Below are positions 1 to 5,217 of a DNA stretch of 9,226 bases, one piece after another. Origin of the DNA: an uncultured Clostridia bacterium (lineage in GTDB: Bacteria > Bacillota > Clostridia > TANB77 > CAG-508). The notes under the pieces were generated by a model. That model was not told the DNA's origin. It did no database searches and was given only the letters and a program-made list of their open reading frames with translations. The DNA lies in contig CANPWI010000055.1 in assembly GCA_947584125.1 (NCBI GenBank), forward strand, positions 1-9,226. The letters run 5' to 3'. Each line of letters begins with the position of its first letter. The stretch's first letter is position 1. The translations under genes were made by a program, and so were the position numbers.

Positions 1-42
1 ATTTTTATTTTTTTATGAAAGAAAATAAAATATGAAGAAAAG

Positions 43-62
43 CCCTAGAAAAATTTCTAGGG
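43..62 (-). terminator. Hairpin terminator downstream of the secreted protein gene
   Basis: CCCTAGAA (43-50) pairs with TTCTAGGG (55-62) around a 4-base loop. Read on the minus strand the stem is followed by a T-rich run (CTTTTCTT), so it can end transcripts arriving from the minus-strand secreted protein gene. The stem is short and the T-run is interrupted by C, so it is moderate rather than textbook. The first 40 bases of the window are AT-rich and show no gene. Confidence 0.55.
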
Positions 63-77
63 TTTGTCAACAGTCTG

Positions 78-108
78 GGGCGCAATATCTTAAAAAGATA
101 TTACGCCC
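78..108. repeat. Strong inverted repeat (hairpin) beside the terminator
   Basis: GGGCG (78-82) pairs with CGCCC (104-108). After a single C/A mismatch, AATATCTT (84-91) pairs with AAGATATT (95-102) around an AAA loop. This makes a 13-bp stem with one mismatch. On the plus strand a short TTTT follows; on the minus strand no T-tail follows. It may be a first terminator hairpin for the secreted protein gene, an mRNA 3'-end stabilizer, or part of a dispersed intergenic repeat. Confidence 0.6.
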
Positions 109-194
109 TTTAGGGTGAAGATAAATTATTAGTTACTTAAGGGTGTTTGATTTTAAAACTAATTCATTAAGAATTTTTTTAAACCAAATTTTTT

Positions 195-674
195 TTAATT
201 TCCAACAGCCATAGTTACATAAAAGAATGGTACAGAAGATGTTACTATTACATGCCAAGATCCTTCTGTTATGTAAGAAGCATCACCTTTGAAGGTGCCA
301 GCATGGTATTTGCTGTCAACAGGAACTGTATAACTACCATCAACATAAGCTTGAACTTTATACAGGTTTTTTTCAAACCTTATAGTACCAACACCTGTTT
401 TTGAAGGGTCTGATAACATAAAGGTAAAGCCTATTTTATTAGCAGTGCCAGTTACATTCATATATCCACTTGTGGAAGGATAGTCTAATACTAAGTTTCC
501 AAAAACAGAACGCGGCTGAACAACACCGTCAACCATATCGAATGAGCAGGTATATAACTGTTCTTCTGGCTCATCAGATGTAGGAGCTTCAGCAGCAAAA
601 ACTGTTGAGTTGGCTGTAAATCCCAACGCTACAATTAGAACGATAGCTAATAATGTACGATAAATTTTTTTCAT
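195..674 (-). CDS. Small secreted protein of unknown function
   Basis: The product is 159 aa. I choose the ATG at 674 because GGAG (683-686) sits 8 bases upstream; an in-frame GTG at 704 has no ribosome binding site. Residues 1-29 form a classical Sec signal peptide: KK near the N-terminus, a hydrophobic core LLAIVLIVALGF, and an Ala-rich cleavage region ending VFAA. The mature part starts acidic (SDEPEE) and is then rich in Gly, Thr, Ser, Val and Tyr with alternating hydrophobic residues, suggesting a beta-rich extracellular domain. There is no LPXTG anchor, no lipobox and only one mature cysteine. I do not recognise the family. The gene is visibly richer in G+C than its neighbours, which suggests transfer. 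A short inverted repeat flanks it, and it is divergent from an XRE regulator that may control it. Confidence 0.8.
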   Translation of the reverse strand: MKKIYRTLLAIVLIVALGFTANSTVFAAEAPTSDEPEEQLYTCSFDMVDGVVQPRSVFGNLVLDYPSTSGYMNVTGTANKIGFTFMLSDPSKTGVGTIRFEKNLYKVQAYVDGSYTVPVDSKYHAGTFKGDASYITEGSWHVIVTSSVPFFYVTMAVGN

Positions 675-792
675 ACAAATTTCTCCATTTTTTAGTATCT
701 TCACCCAAAGTCGACTAAGATATTAATAACTATTCATTACCTTAAAGTCAACTTACTTTATAACTCGAACTGCCAAGTTCTAAAGCATATCT

Positions 793-821
793 AATATAAC
801 ATACTTTTCATTACTGGTCAA
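793..821 (-). promoter_or_regulatory. Sigma-A promoter of the secreted protein gene
   Basis: On the minus strand, -35 TTGACC (821-816) and -10 TATATT (798-793) are separated by exactly 17 bases. Transcription would start near 786, leaving a leader of about 110 bases. That leader begins with an inverted repeat, GAACT (767-771)/AGTTC (776-780), followed by AAAGT (744-748)/ACTTT (755-759) and AGTCGACT (709-716). These are candidate operators or RNA structures. Confidence 0.75.
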
Positions 822-867
822 TTCTTATTGTTTCCCTTTTTTCCCTTTTGAATTATTGTTTAAAAAA

Positions 868-896
868 TTGAGTTTTTTACTAAAATATAGTATAAT
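868..896 (+). promoter_or_regulatory. Sigma-A promoter of the XRE regulator gene
   Basis: -35 TTGAGT (868-873) and a perfect -10 TATAAT (891-896) are separated by 17 bases. The expected start near 903 gives a leader of about 30 bases to the ATG at 933. The promoter is back to back with the minus-strand promoter at 793-821, with 46 bases between the two -35 boxes, an arrangement in which one bound regulator could affect both directions. Confidence 0.75.
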
Positions 897-932
897 TAAA
901 GTGTGTATAGTTTATTCAAAAAGAGGTGTATT

Positions 933-1649
933 ATGATTATATATAATGATAAAGAATTTGGAATAAATTTAAAAAATGCTAGAAAAAAAGCGGGACTTTC
1001 TCAAGAGAATTTGGCTTATGCTTTAAATGTAACAACTGCTACTATAAGTAGATTTGAAAAAGGTGTAACTGTTCCTACAATAAAACAAGTTTGTATTATG
1101 TGTAATGAAATAGGAATAAATGTTAGTGAGTTATTAGATAATTCTAGTAATATTATTAATAAAGAAAATAGTAAAAATCCTTTTCATTCTAAAATAATAT
1201 ATCTATATTATAAAGGCATCTACCCTACTACCAAAAAAATATGCAAGTTAAAATTTAAATTAGAAATAACGGAACATTTTGAAAATGTCACAGTCAATTT
1301 ATTAGATTACAAAACAAATAAAATATATATGACAGGATATTTATTAGCGGATAATCATACAGCTATTATGATATTTGAAAATTATAAACCTAATAGTAGT
1401 AAATTGGAAGTAGGAAAAGTTGTTGTTAATATATCGAGTAATTTAGAAGGTTTGATGATGGGGGCTTTAAGTGTAACAAATAATGATAATGTACCAAATG
1501 AAAGAAAATGTATTTTATCAAAAAAAGATATAGATTTTTCAGAAAAATTACTAGATAGTTTAAAAATAACAGAAAATGAATTTGAGAGTATGAAAAAATT
1601 AGATGCATGGTATATGAATATTAATAATAAAGAAGATTACGAAGAATGA
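933..1649 (+). CDS. XRE-family HTH transcriptional regulator
   Basis: The product is 238 aa from the ATG at 933, which has AGAGGTG about 5 bases upstream; an in-frame GTG at 903 coincides with the predicted transcription start and is rejected. Residues 7-67 are a Cro/C1 (XRE) DNA-binding domain with the typical pattern NLKNARKKAGLSQENLAYALNVTTATISRFEKG..P split over five helices. The remaining 165 residues are not a family I recognise. They begin with an YLYYKG segment and alternate hydrophobic and polar residues, suggesting a beta-rich sensor domain, and end in an acidic tail. The gene stands alone between its own promoter and terminator and is divergent from the secreted protein gene, its most likely regulatory partner. 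Whether it belongs to the mobile element downstream is not settled by the sequence. Confidence 0.85.
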   Translation: MIIYNDKEFGINLKNARKKAGLSQENLAYALNVTTATISRFEKGVTVPTIKQVCIMCNEIGINVSELLDNSSNIINKENSKNPFHSKIIYLYYKGIYPTTKKICKLKFKLEITEHFENVTVNLLDYKTNKIYMTGYLLADNHTAIMIFENYKPNSSKLEVGKVVVNISSNLEGLMMGALSVTNNDNVPNERKCILSKKDIDFSEKLLDSLKITENEFESMKKLDAWYMNINNKEDYEE

Positions 1650-1660
1650 TATATATTTTT

Positions 1661-1696
1661 AAAAGAACGTGAGTAAAAAAACTCACGTTCTTTTTT
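1661..1696 (+). terminator. Rho-independent terminator after the XRE gene
   Basis: A perfect 14-bp stem (1661-1674 with 1681-1694, core GAACGTGAGT) closes a six-A loop and is followed by a T-run to 1696. The run of A on the 5' side would let it work in both directions. It separates the regulator from the mobilization genes. Confidence 0.9.
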
Positions 1697-1713
1697 GGTC
1701 TATTTTTAGCGTA

Positions 1714-1810
1714 TTTCAAAGATTTTTTTGAAATTATTTTCTCACTTTTTTTCAAGTTATTCAAATTTTTCTCAAAGTTTTTTAAAATACTTCAATTTAT
1801 TTCACTTTAT
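1714..1810. other. T-tract region phased at about 10 bp, upstream of the integrase operon
   Basis: From 1741 to 1810 the sequence falls into seven imperfect decamers, most starting with TTCA or CTCA and ending in a T-run: starts near 1741, 1751, 1760, 1771, 1781, 1791 and 1801. It is preceded by the inverted repeat TTTCAAA (1714-1720)/TTTGAAA (1727-1733). Phasing of A/T tracts with the helical repeat is a known cause of intrinsic DNA curvature, and short tandem motifs can also be protein-binding sites. No gene is seen between 1650 and 1897. Confidence 0.5.
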
Positions 1811-1817
1811 AAACAAA

Positions 1818-1846
1818 TTGGAGAAAAATGCTTGTATCATTAAGTT
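1818..1846 (+). promoter_or_regulatory. Possible promoter of the integrase operon
   Basis: TTGGAG (1818-1823) and TAAGTT (1841-1846) are 17 bases apart. Both boxes are weak, so this is tentative. Two perfect palindromes follow where an operator would be expected: GTTCGAAC (1848-1855) and GATTTCTAGAAATC (1862-1875). Confidence 0.35.
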
Positions 1847-1861
1847 AGTTCGAACAAAAAA

Positions 1862-1875
1862 GATTTCTAGAAATC
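1862..1875. repeat. 14-bp perfect palindrome, candidate operator
   Basis: GATTTCTAGAAATC is a perfect palindrome 22 bases before the start codon of the first gene of the element operon. With GTTCGAAC just upstream it could bind a dimeric regulator, although no partner is identified. Confidence 0.45.
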
Positions 1876-1897
1876 AAATAAAAGGAGATTTCAAAGT

Positions 1898-2077
1898 ATG
1901 AAAAAGTTTTCAAAATCTATTACCAAAGAAAAAATAACCAAAAAGAATGATAATTTATTTACAGAAAATATAGTTAGTCTAGATGATAAGAAAAATCAAA
2001 AATATTTTGACAAGTTATCTTATGAGAAATATTTATTAAATCTAAAAAAAGAAAGTAGTGATTTAAATGAACAATAA
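1898..2077 (+). CDS. 59-aa hypothetical protein at the head of the element operon
   Basis: An ATG at 1898 with a strong AAAGGAG (1881-1887) ten bases upstream opens a 59-codon reading frame ending TAA at 2077. The product is lysine-rich and hydrophilic (starts MKKFSKSITK, ends SSDLNEQ), with no membrane segment and no recognised motif. The next gene starts at 2067, overlapping by 11 bases, which argues for real, coupled translation. It is probably a small accessory protein of the element; function unknown. Confidence 0.65.
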   Translation: MKKFSKSITKEKITKKNDNLFTENIVSLDDKKNQKYFDKLSYEKYLLNLKKESSDLNEQ

Positions 2078-2609
2078 TGAAATTATAGTTATTTACAAAG
2101 AAATTGGGAAAAACGCAAAATTAAAGAAAATTCAAAATAAAAAAAGTGCTTTTGAAAACTTGATTGGTGGCTCAATAGAATATATTCCTTATGAAAATAT
2201 AACAATAATAGCACAAAAAAACAGAGAAAATTTAAAACCTAATATTTATATTAATACTGAATTTTTGAGTATTGGAAAAAGCATAAAGGGAAAAATAATT
2301 CTTACTTGTATAGAGAATAAAGAATTTAAGTCATTGTCAAAACAACAAATAATTGAATATATGGAATTTTTAAAAAGAGTAAGTTTTAATTATGAAAATT
2401 TTGACAAGAAATACAGATATATTCCTAATATCAAAAACAATAATTTTAAAAGAAAAAATAATTTTACTATAAAAAAGGAAATTGACAAAGACAATATGTT
2501 TTTATATCAGAATAGTAAAAAGAGATACTTTGATAGTGAAGAAACACTAAAAATGATTTTGGGAATACAAAGTTTTATTTTGAATTTTTTAAAAAATAAT
2601 ACAGATTAA
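2067..2609 (+). CDS. DUF3846-like protein of the mobile element
   Basis: The product is 180 aa. Residues 5-90 match the pattern I associate with DUF3846, a domain of unknown function frequent in Firmicute mobile elements and phages: a first beta strand IIVIYKEIG, a charged stretch, then FENLIGGSIEYIPYENITIIAQ, and a later strand GKIILTCI. The C-terminal 80 residues are basic and rich in Asn, Lys and Phe, with no recognised motif. The start overlaps the end of the 59-aa gene by 11 bases, so it is probably translated by coupling. It lies upstream of the excisionase and integrase genes. The family assignment is from pattern memory only. Confidence 0.65.
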   Translation: MNNNEIIVIYKEIGKNAKLKKIQNKKSAFENLIGGSIEYIPYENITIIAQKNRENLKPNIYINTEFLSIGKSIKGKIILTCIENKEFKSLSKQQIIEYMEFLKRVSFNYENFDKKYRYIPNIKNNNFKRKNNFTIKKEIDKDNMFLYQNSKKRYFDSEETLKMILGIQSFILNFLKNNTD

Positions 2610-2645
2610 AGTTTTATTAAGAGTAAGAATAGAAGGAGTATTAAG

Positions 2646-2954
2646 ATGAATGAAATAGATAATATGACAATGAAATTTGTAAATGAAATTGATACAAAAG
2701 AAGATAAAAAAATAAATATAAATTTAGAAAAACCAATAACTATAGAACAACTTATGGCAATAGAAAGTATAAAAAGAATAAAAAACCCTTTTAGAATGTT
2801 AAGTGTAAAAGATGTTATGCATGACTTAAATATTTGCGAAACAATAGCATACAGAACATTTAAAAGAAGTGATTTCCCTTCTATAAATATTGGTAAATCA
2901 AATCAGATAATGTTAATTGCTTATTTAATATGGAAAATGAGTAAAAGAATTTAG
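2646..2954 (+). CDS. xis: Excisionase-like helix-turn-helix protein
   Basis: The product is 102 aa, starting at ATG 2646 with AGGAG about 7 bases upstream. After an acidic-basic N-terminus, residues 52-95 carry a winged-helix/HTH pattern of the excisionase-MerR type: MLSVKDVMHDLNICETIAYRTFKRSDFPSINIG is the shape seen in recombination directionality factors, where a helix recognises DNA and the following P-S-I-N-I-G segment forms the wing. It lies 11 bases upstream of the integrase, the usual place for Xis in Tn916-like and related elements. I infer that it bends att DNA and favours excision. It could instead be only a transcriptional regulator of the operon. Confidence 0.7.
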   Translation: MNEIDNMTMKFVNEIDTKEDKKININLEKPITIEQLMAIESIKRIKNPFRMLSVKDVMHDLNICETIAYRTFKRSDFPSINIGKSNQIMLIAYLIWKMSKRI

Positions 2955-2965
2955 GTGGTGACATT

Positions 2966-4189
2966 GTGAAAAGTAAAAAAGAAAAAGTTGGTAGTATTTA
3001 TTTTGATAATACTCGTAAAATTTGGAGATGTATTTATTATATTACTGATAAAAATATTTCACAAGAAAAAAGAAAAACAAAATCCTTCTTAACAGAGCAA
3101 GAAGCCAAAAATTTTTTGACAAGTATTCAATATCAAAAGGGAAATGATTTATTTATAAAAAATAATGGTATACCACTAAATCAATTTATGCGTGAAAATG
3201 CTAAAAAGAAACTGGATTTGAATTTGATTGGAGAAAGAACTTATTCAAGAATATTAGAAACAATTAAAACTATTGAGAAAAGTCCTATTGCTACAAAGAA
3301 TATAGATGAAACAACAAGTAAAGATATTCAAAATTATTTGAATACACTTAAAGATTACAGTAATTCAACTATTAAAAAGATAAAAGAACAATTTACACAA
3401 ATATTTAAAGAAAGTATGGACAAAGGATATATAATAAGAAATCCTATGCATGATGTTATTTGTCCAAAAAGTAATAAAGAAAGGAAAAATGTTAGAGCAT
3501 TAGAAATTGAGGAACAACAGGCACTTACAAATTATTTAATGAATGTTTGTGTTGCAGATGTACCATATAAGGTAGCATATTTGATAGAAATGTATTTAGG
3601 ACTTCGTATTGGAGAAGTATTAGCGTTAAGAAGTACAGATATTAATTTGCAAAAAAATTTAATTACAGTAAATAAAACTTTAACAACAGATAAAGACCAT
3701 AAAGTTATAATGGGAAACTCAACTAAAACTTATGCTGGTATTAGAGAAGTCCCTATTCCAACTTTCATAAGAGAAGAAATAATCAATCAAATGAGATTAG
3801 CAGAAAATAATAAAGATAAACAATTATTTTTAGATCCTCATGGAAACTATGTTAGACCTAACAACGCTAATAGAAGATTAAAGGAAATATTGGAAAAAAT
3901 GGGAATAAAAAATATTACTTCTCATAGTTTAAGACATACATACGGTACAAGATGTGTCGAAGCAGGTATGAGAGCAGTTGCACTTCAAAGGTTAATGGGA
4001 CATACTGATGTATCAATAACTTTAAATACCTATACTTCTGTTTTCAATAAATATAAAGAAGCTGAGCTTGAAAAAGTGAATAATTACTATATGAATAATG
4101 ATATTGTAAATGTTAATAATCTTTTAACTGAAAATAATAATTTTATTGAGGATATTTCAAAAGAAAGTGAGGAAAAAGAAATTGAATAA
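2966..4189 (+). CDS. int: Tyrosine recombinase (integrase) of the mobile element
   Basis: The product is 407 aa from a GTG start at 2966, chosen because AGGTGG lies 7 bases upstream. Domain order is that of Tn916/lambda-type integrases: an N-terminal arm-binding domain (residues 8-60, GSIYFDNTRKIWRCIYYI), a SAM-like core-binding domain (about 70-160), and a C-terminal catalytic domain (about 175-370). The catalytic set is complete: Arg214 in LGLRIGE, Lys254 in the beta hairpin, His320 and Arg323 in HSLRH, His346 in LMGHTD and the nucleophile Tyr356 in LNTYTS. An acidic tail of about 35 residues follows. The enzyme should integrate and excise the element by site-specific recombination at att sites, probably at the tRNA-Leu gene near 6813. 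Its last codons overlap the start of the next gene by 8 bases. Confidence 0.95.
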   Translation: MKSKKEKVGSIYFDNTRKIWRCIYYITDKNISQEKRKTKSFLTEQEAKNFLTSIQYQKGNDLFIKNNGIPLNQFMRENAKKKLDLNLIGERTYSRILETIKTIEKSPIATKNIDETTSKDIQNYLNTLKDYSNSTIKKIKEQFTQIFKESMDKGYIIRNPMHDVICPKSNKERKNVRALEIEEQQALTNYLMNVCVADVPYKVAYLIEMYLGLRIGEVLALRSTDINLQKNLITVNKTLTTDKDHKVIMGNSTKTYAGIREVPIPTFIREEIINQMRLAENNKDKQLFLDPHGNYVRPNNANRRLKEILEKMGIKNITSHSLRHTYGTRCVEAGMRAVALQRLMGHTDVSITLNTYTSVFNKYKEAELEKVNNYYMNNDIVNVNNLLTENNNFIEDISKESEEKEIE

Positions 4190-4448
4190 GTCGGAAATAC
4201 AAAATAGAATAGACGGTTTAAATGAGTATATGCTTTCTGATAGTAATAAAAAGTTGCTACTTTTAAAAATATCAAGTGATTATACATATAATAAAGCTAT
4301 TGCAATAGTAGACAAAAAGAACTCAAATAAGGACTGGTATTCTGTTGATGATAAGAATTGCTTTAAAACTTGGGCTGAAATAGACGCATTTATAGACGGA
4401 CTTTGCAGAGGAATAAATACTGATTTTAGTAATGAACACGAAAGATAA
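4182..4448 (+). CDS. 88-aa hypothetical protein coupled to the integrase
   Basis: I favour the TTG at 4182 as start: GAGG (4169-4172) is 9 bases upstream and the codon overlaps the integrase stop, a typical translational-coupling layout. An in-frame TTG at 4146 would extend it further into the integrase. The product is 88 aa, mixed charge, with a core YTYNKAIAIVDKKNSNKDW followed by an aromatic-acidic helix TWAEIDAFIDGLCRG. I do not recognise the family. It contains CGGA twice out of frame (TCG GAA and GAC GGA), with no disturbance of the reading frame. Confidence 0.6.
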   Translation: MNKSEIQNRIDGLNEYMLSDSNKKLLLLKISSDYTYNKAIAIVDKKNSNKDWYSVDDKNCFKTWAEIDAFIDGLCRGINTDFSNEHER

Positions 4449-4490
4449 ATTTATAAAATTAATTAAATTTATTTAATTAATTTTATAAAT
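4449..4490. repeat. 42-bp palindrome made only of A and T
   Basis: Bases 4449-4468 are the exact reverse complement of 4471-4490, with only TT between. It lies immediately after the stop codon of the 88-aa gene. Such a long AT-only perfect palindrome can extrude as a cruciform or form an mRNA 3' hairpin; there is no T-tail, so it is not a canonical terminator. It opens a 312-base stretch without genes (4449-4760) that is filled with hairpins. Confidence 0.85.
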
Positions 4491-4502
4491 AAAGTGGAAA
4501 GG

Positions 4503-4530
4503 TACGGAAAACCGACAGAGGTTTTCTGTA
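4503..4530. repeat. Inverted repeat IR-A of the oriT region
   Basis: TAC-G-GAAAACC (4503-4513) pairs with GGTTTTC-T-GTA (4520-4530): 11 bp with one G-T pair and a six-base loop GACAGA. It is the first of a chain of closely spaced hairpins leading into the predicted nick site. Confidence 0.7.
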
Positions 4531-4587
4531 TCAAGATTATTTAAATGTATTTAAATGAATACATTTAATAATTTTAAATAATCTTGA
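4531..4587. repeat. Long nested inverted repeat IR-B
   Basis: The outer arms (4531-4545 and 4573-4587) are perfect over 15 bp, starting TCAAGATT. Inside them AAATGTATT (4543-4551) pairs with AATACATTT (4558-4566). The outer and inner stems are mutually adjusted by a bulge on the right arm. It abuts IR-A directly. Single-strand folding here could serve as a relaxase or primase landing site. Confidence 0.75.
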
Positions 4588-4598
4588 AAAGGGGTTTA

Positions 4599-4621
4599 TT
4601 AAGGGGAATTTTTCCCCTTAA
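4599..4621. repeat. Perfect hairpin IR-C
   Basis: TTAAGGGGAA (4599-4608) and TTCCCCTTAA (4612-4621) pair perfectly around TTT. No T-run follows on the plus strand, so it is not a standard terminator. It separates IR-B from the nick-proximal hairpin by two bases. Confidence 0.75.
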
Positions 4622-4622
4622 T

Positions 4623-4670
4623 CATACAGAGAAACTTTGTTTCTCTAGTATGTTAGAGAATGAAATTCTT
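4623..4670 (+). other. oriT: Candidate origin of transfer (oriT) of MobV type
   Basis: CATAC (4623-4627) pairs with GTATG (4648-4652), and AGAGAAAC (4628-4635) pairs with GTTTCTCT (4639-4646). The A at 4647 is an unpaired bulge on the right arm. Directly after GTATG comes TTAGAGAA, which repeats the left-arm AGAGAA. This is the architecture of the pMV158 oriT: an inner hairpin, a right-side bulge, an outer GTGTG arm and cleavage before TTA, with a post-nick sequence that mimics the left arm. The predicted nick is between 4652 and 4653. It lies upstream of, and on the same strand as, a MobV relaxase gene, as in pMV158. Confidence 0.65.
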
Positions 4671-4724
4671 TTTATAAATTTGAGCAAGCCGATGAAAGTG
4701 AATTTTTAGCAAACCACTTGAAGA

Positions 4725-4730
4725 TATAAT
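4725..4730 (+). promoter_or_regulatory. Possible -10 box of the mobilization operon
   Basis: A perfect TATAAT lies 31 bases before the ATG at 4761, but no convincing -35 box is found 16-18 bases upstream (only T-rich sequence near 4702). It would place the promoter just after the predicted nick site, where the relaxase could autoregulate it. Confidence 0.35.
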
Positions 4731-4760
4731 AAAAATAAGATGAAAAGGAGAAATAAAAAT

Positions 4761-5207
4761 ATGAAAAATAAAGATTTATTAAAAAAATATCAAAAAGGAA
4801 AAATTGATTTAGAAGAATACATTTTAACCTCAAGAAATCGAACAAAAAATGTTGATATGAAAAAAAGAATTGATTTGAATAATAAACTTGCTGATAAATT
4901 GGACAAAGAATATAAAGATTTTTGCAAAGAAATAATGACAAAGAACAAAAAAGAAATATTTGATAGAGCTTATGAAATTACAGTTAAAGATGAGTTAAAA
5001 GAAGAACTTAAAAATATGGAATTATACGACACTGAAAAAGAAATGATAATATTACAAGATGATGTTTTAAATGAATTTTATAAAGACTGGCTTGACTGTG
5101 ATGTACCTTTAGGAGATGTATTAAGAGAAAATTTAGAGGAGTCTGTTGCTACATTAACTAGATATATGGGAAAGAGAATAAATAAAAACTTCAATAATGA
5201 AAGATAG
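4761..5207 (+). CDS. DUF3848-like mobilization-region protein
   Basis: The product is 148 aa from the ATG at 4761, with AGGAG (4746-4750) ten bases upstream; the in-frame ATG at 4740 lacks a binding site. The C-terminal 100 residues follow the DUF3848 pattern as I remember it: LADKLDKEYKDF, then IFDRAYEITVKDEL, an acidic stretch, and FYKDWLDCDVPLGDVLRENLEE. The function of that family is unknown; it is found in Firmicute mobile elements. The N-terminal 45 residues are strongly basic and could bind DNA. It is immediately upstream of the relaxase gene, whose ribosome binding site overlaps this gene's stop codon, so an accessory role in relaxosome formation is a reasonable inference. Confidence 0.65.
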   Translation: MKNKDLLKKYQKGKIDLEEYILTSRNRTKNVDMKKRIDLNNKLADKLDKEYKDFCKEIMTKNKKEIFDRAYEITVKDELKEELKNMELYDTEKEMIILQDDVLNEFYKDWLDCDVPLGDVLRENLEESVATLTRYMGKRINKNFNNER

Positions 5208-5217
5208 GTGGTTCTAT

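Noticed and set aside
63..77. TTTGTCAACAGTCTG as a dispersed intergenic repeat
   Set aside because: It looks like motifs seen near terminators in other gut Firmicutes, but a single copy here and memory alone do not support calling it.
1426..1608. Antisense open frame inside the XRE gene, and similar ones at 5627-5809 and 7963-8190
   Set aside because: They are shadows of well-supported genes with no start signals of their own.
1..1900. Search for a left attachment site duplicating the tRNA-Leu 3' end
   Set aside because: No copy of GCAGATGGCC or the adjoining T-arm sequence was found by eye on either strand, so attL is not called in this window.
4599..4621. GGGG/CCCC hairpin as a rho-independent terminator
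   Set aside because: No T-run follows on the plus strand and it sits within a chain of hairpins leading into the predicted nick site.
4087..4941. Antisense open frames at 4087-4287 and 4672-4941
   Set aside because: They overlap the integrase end and mobilization genes on the opposite strand, and their Phe/Tyr/Leu-rich composition is the usual reflection of A-rich sense genes.
5197..5217. Start of the relaxase at ATG 5197
   Set aside because: There is no ribosome binding site before it. The GTG at 5218 has AGGTGG at the right distance and places the catalytic His at residue 22 as in MobM.
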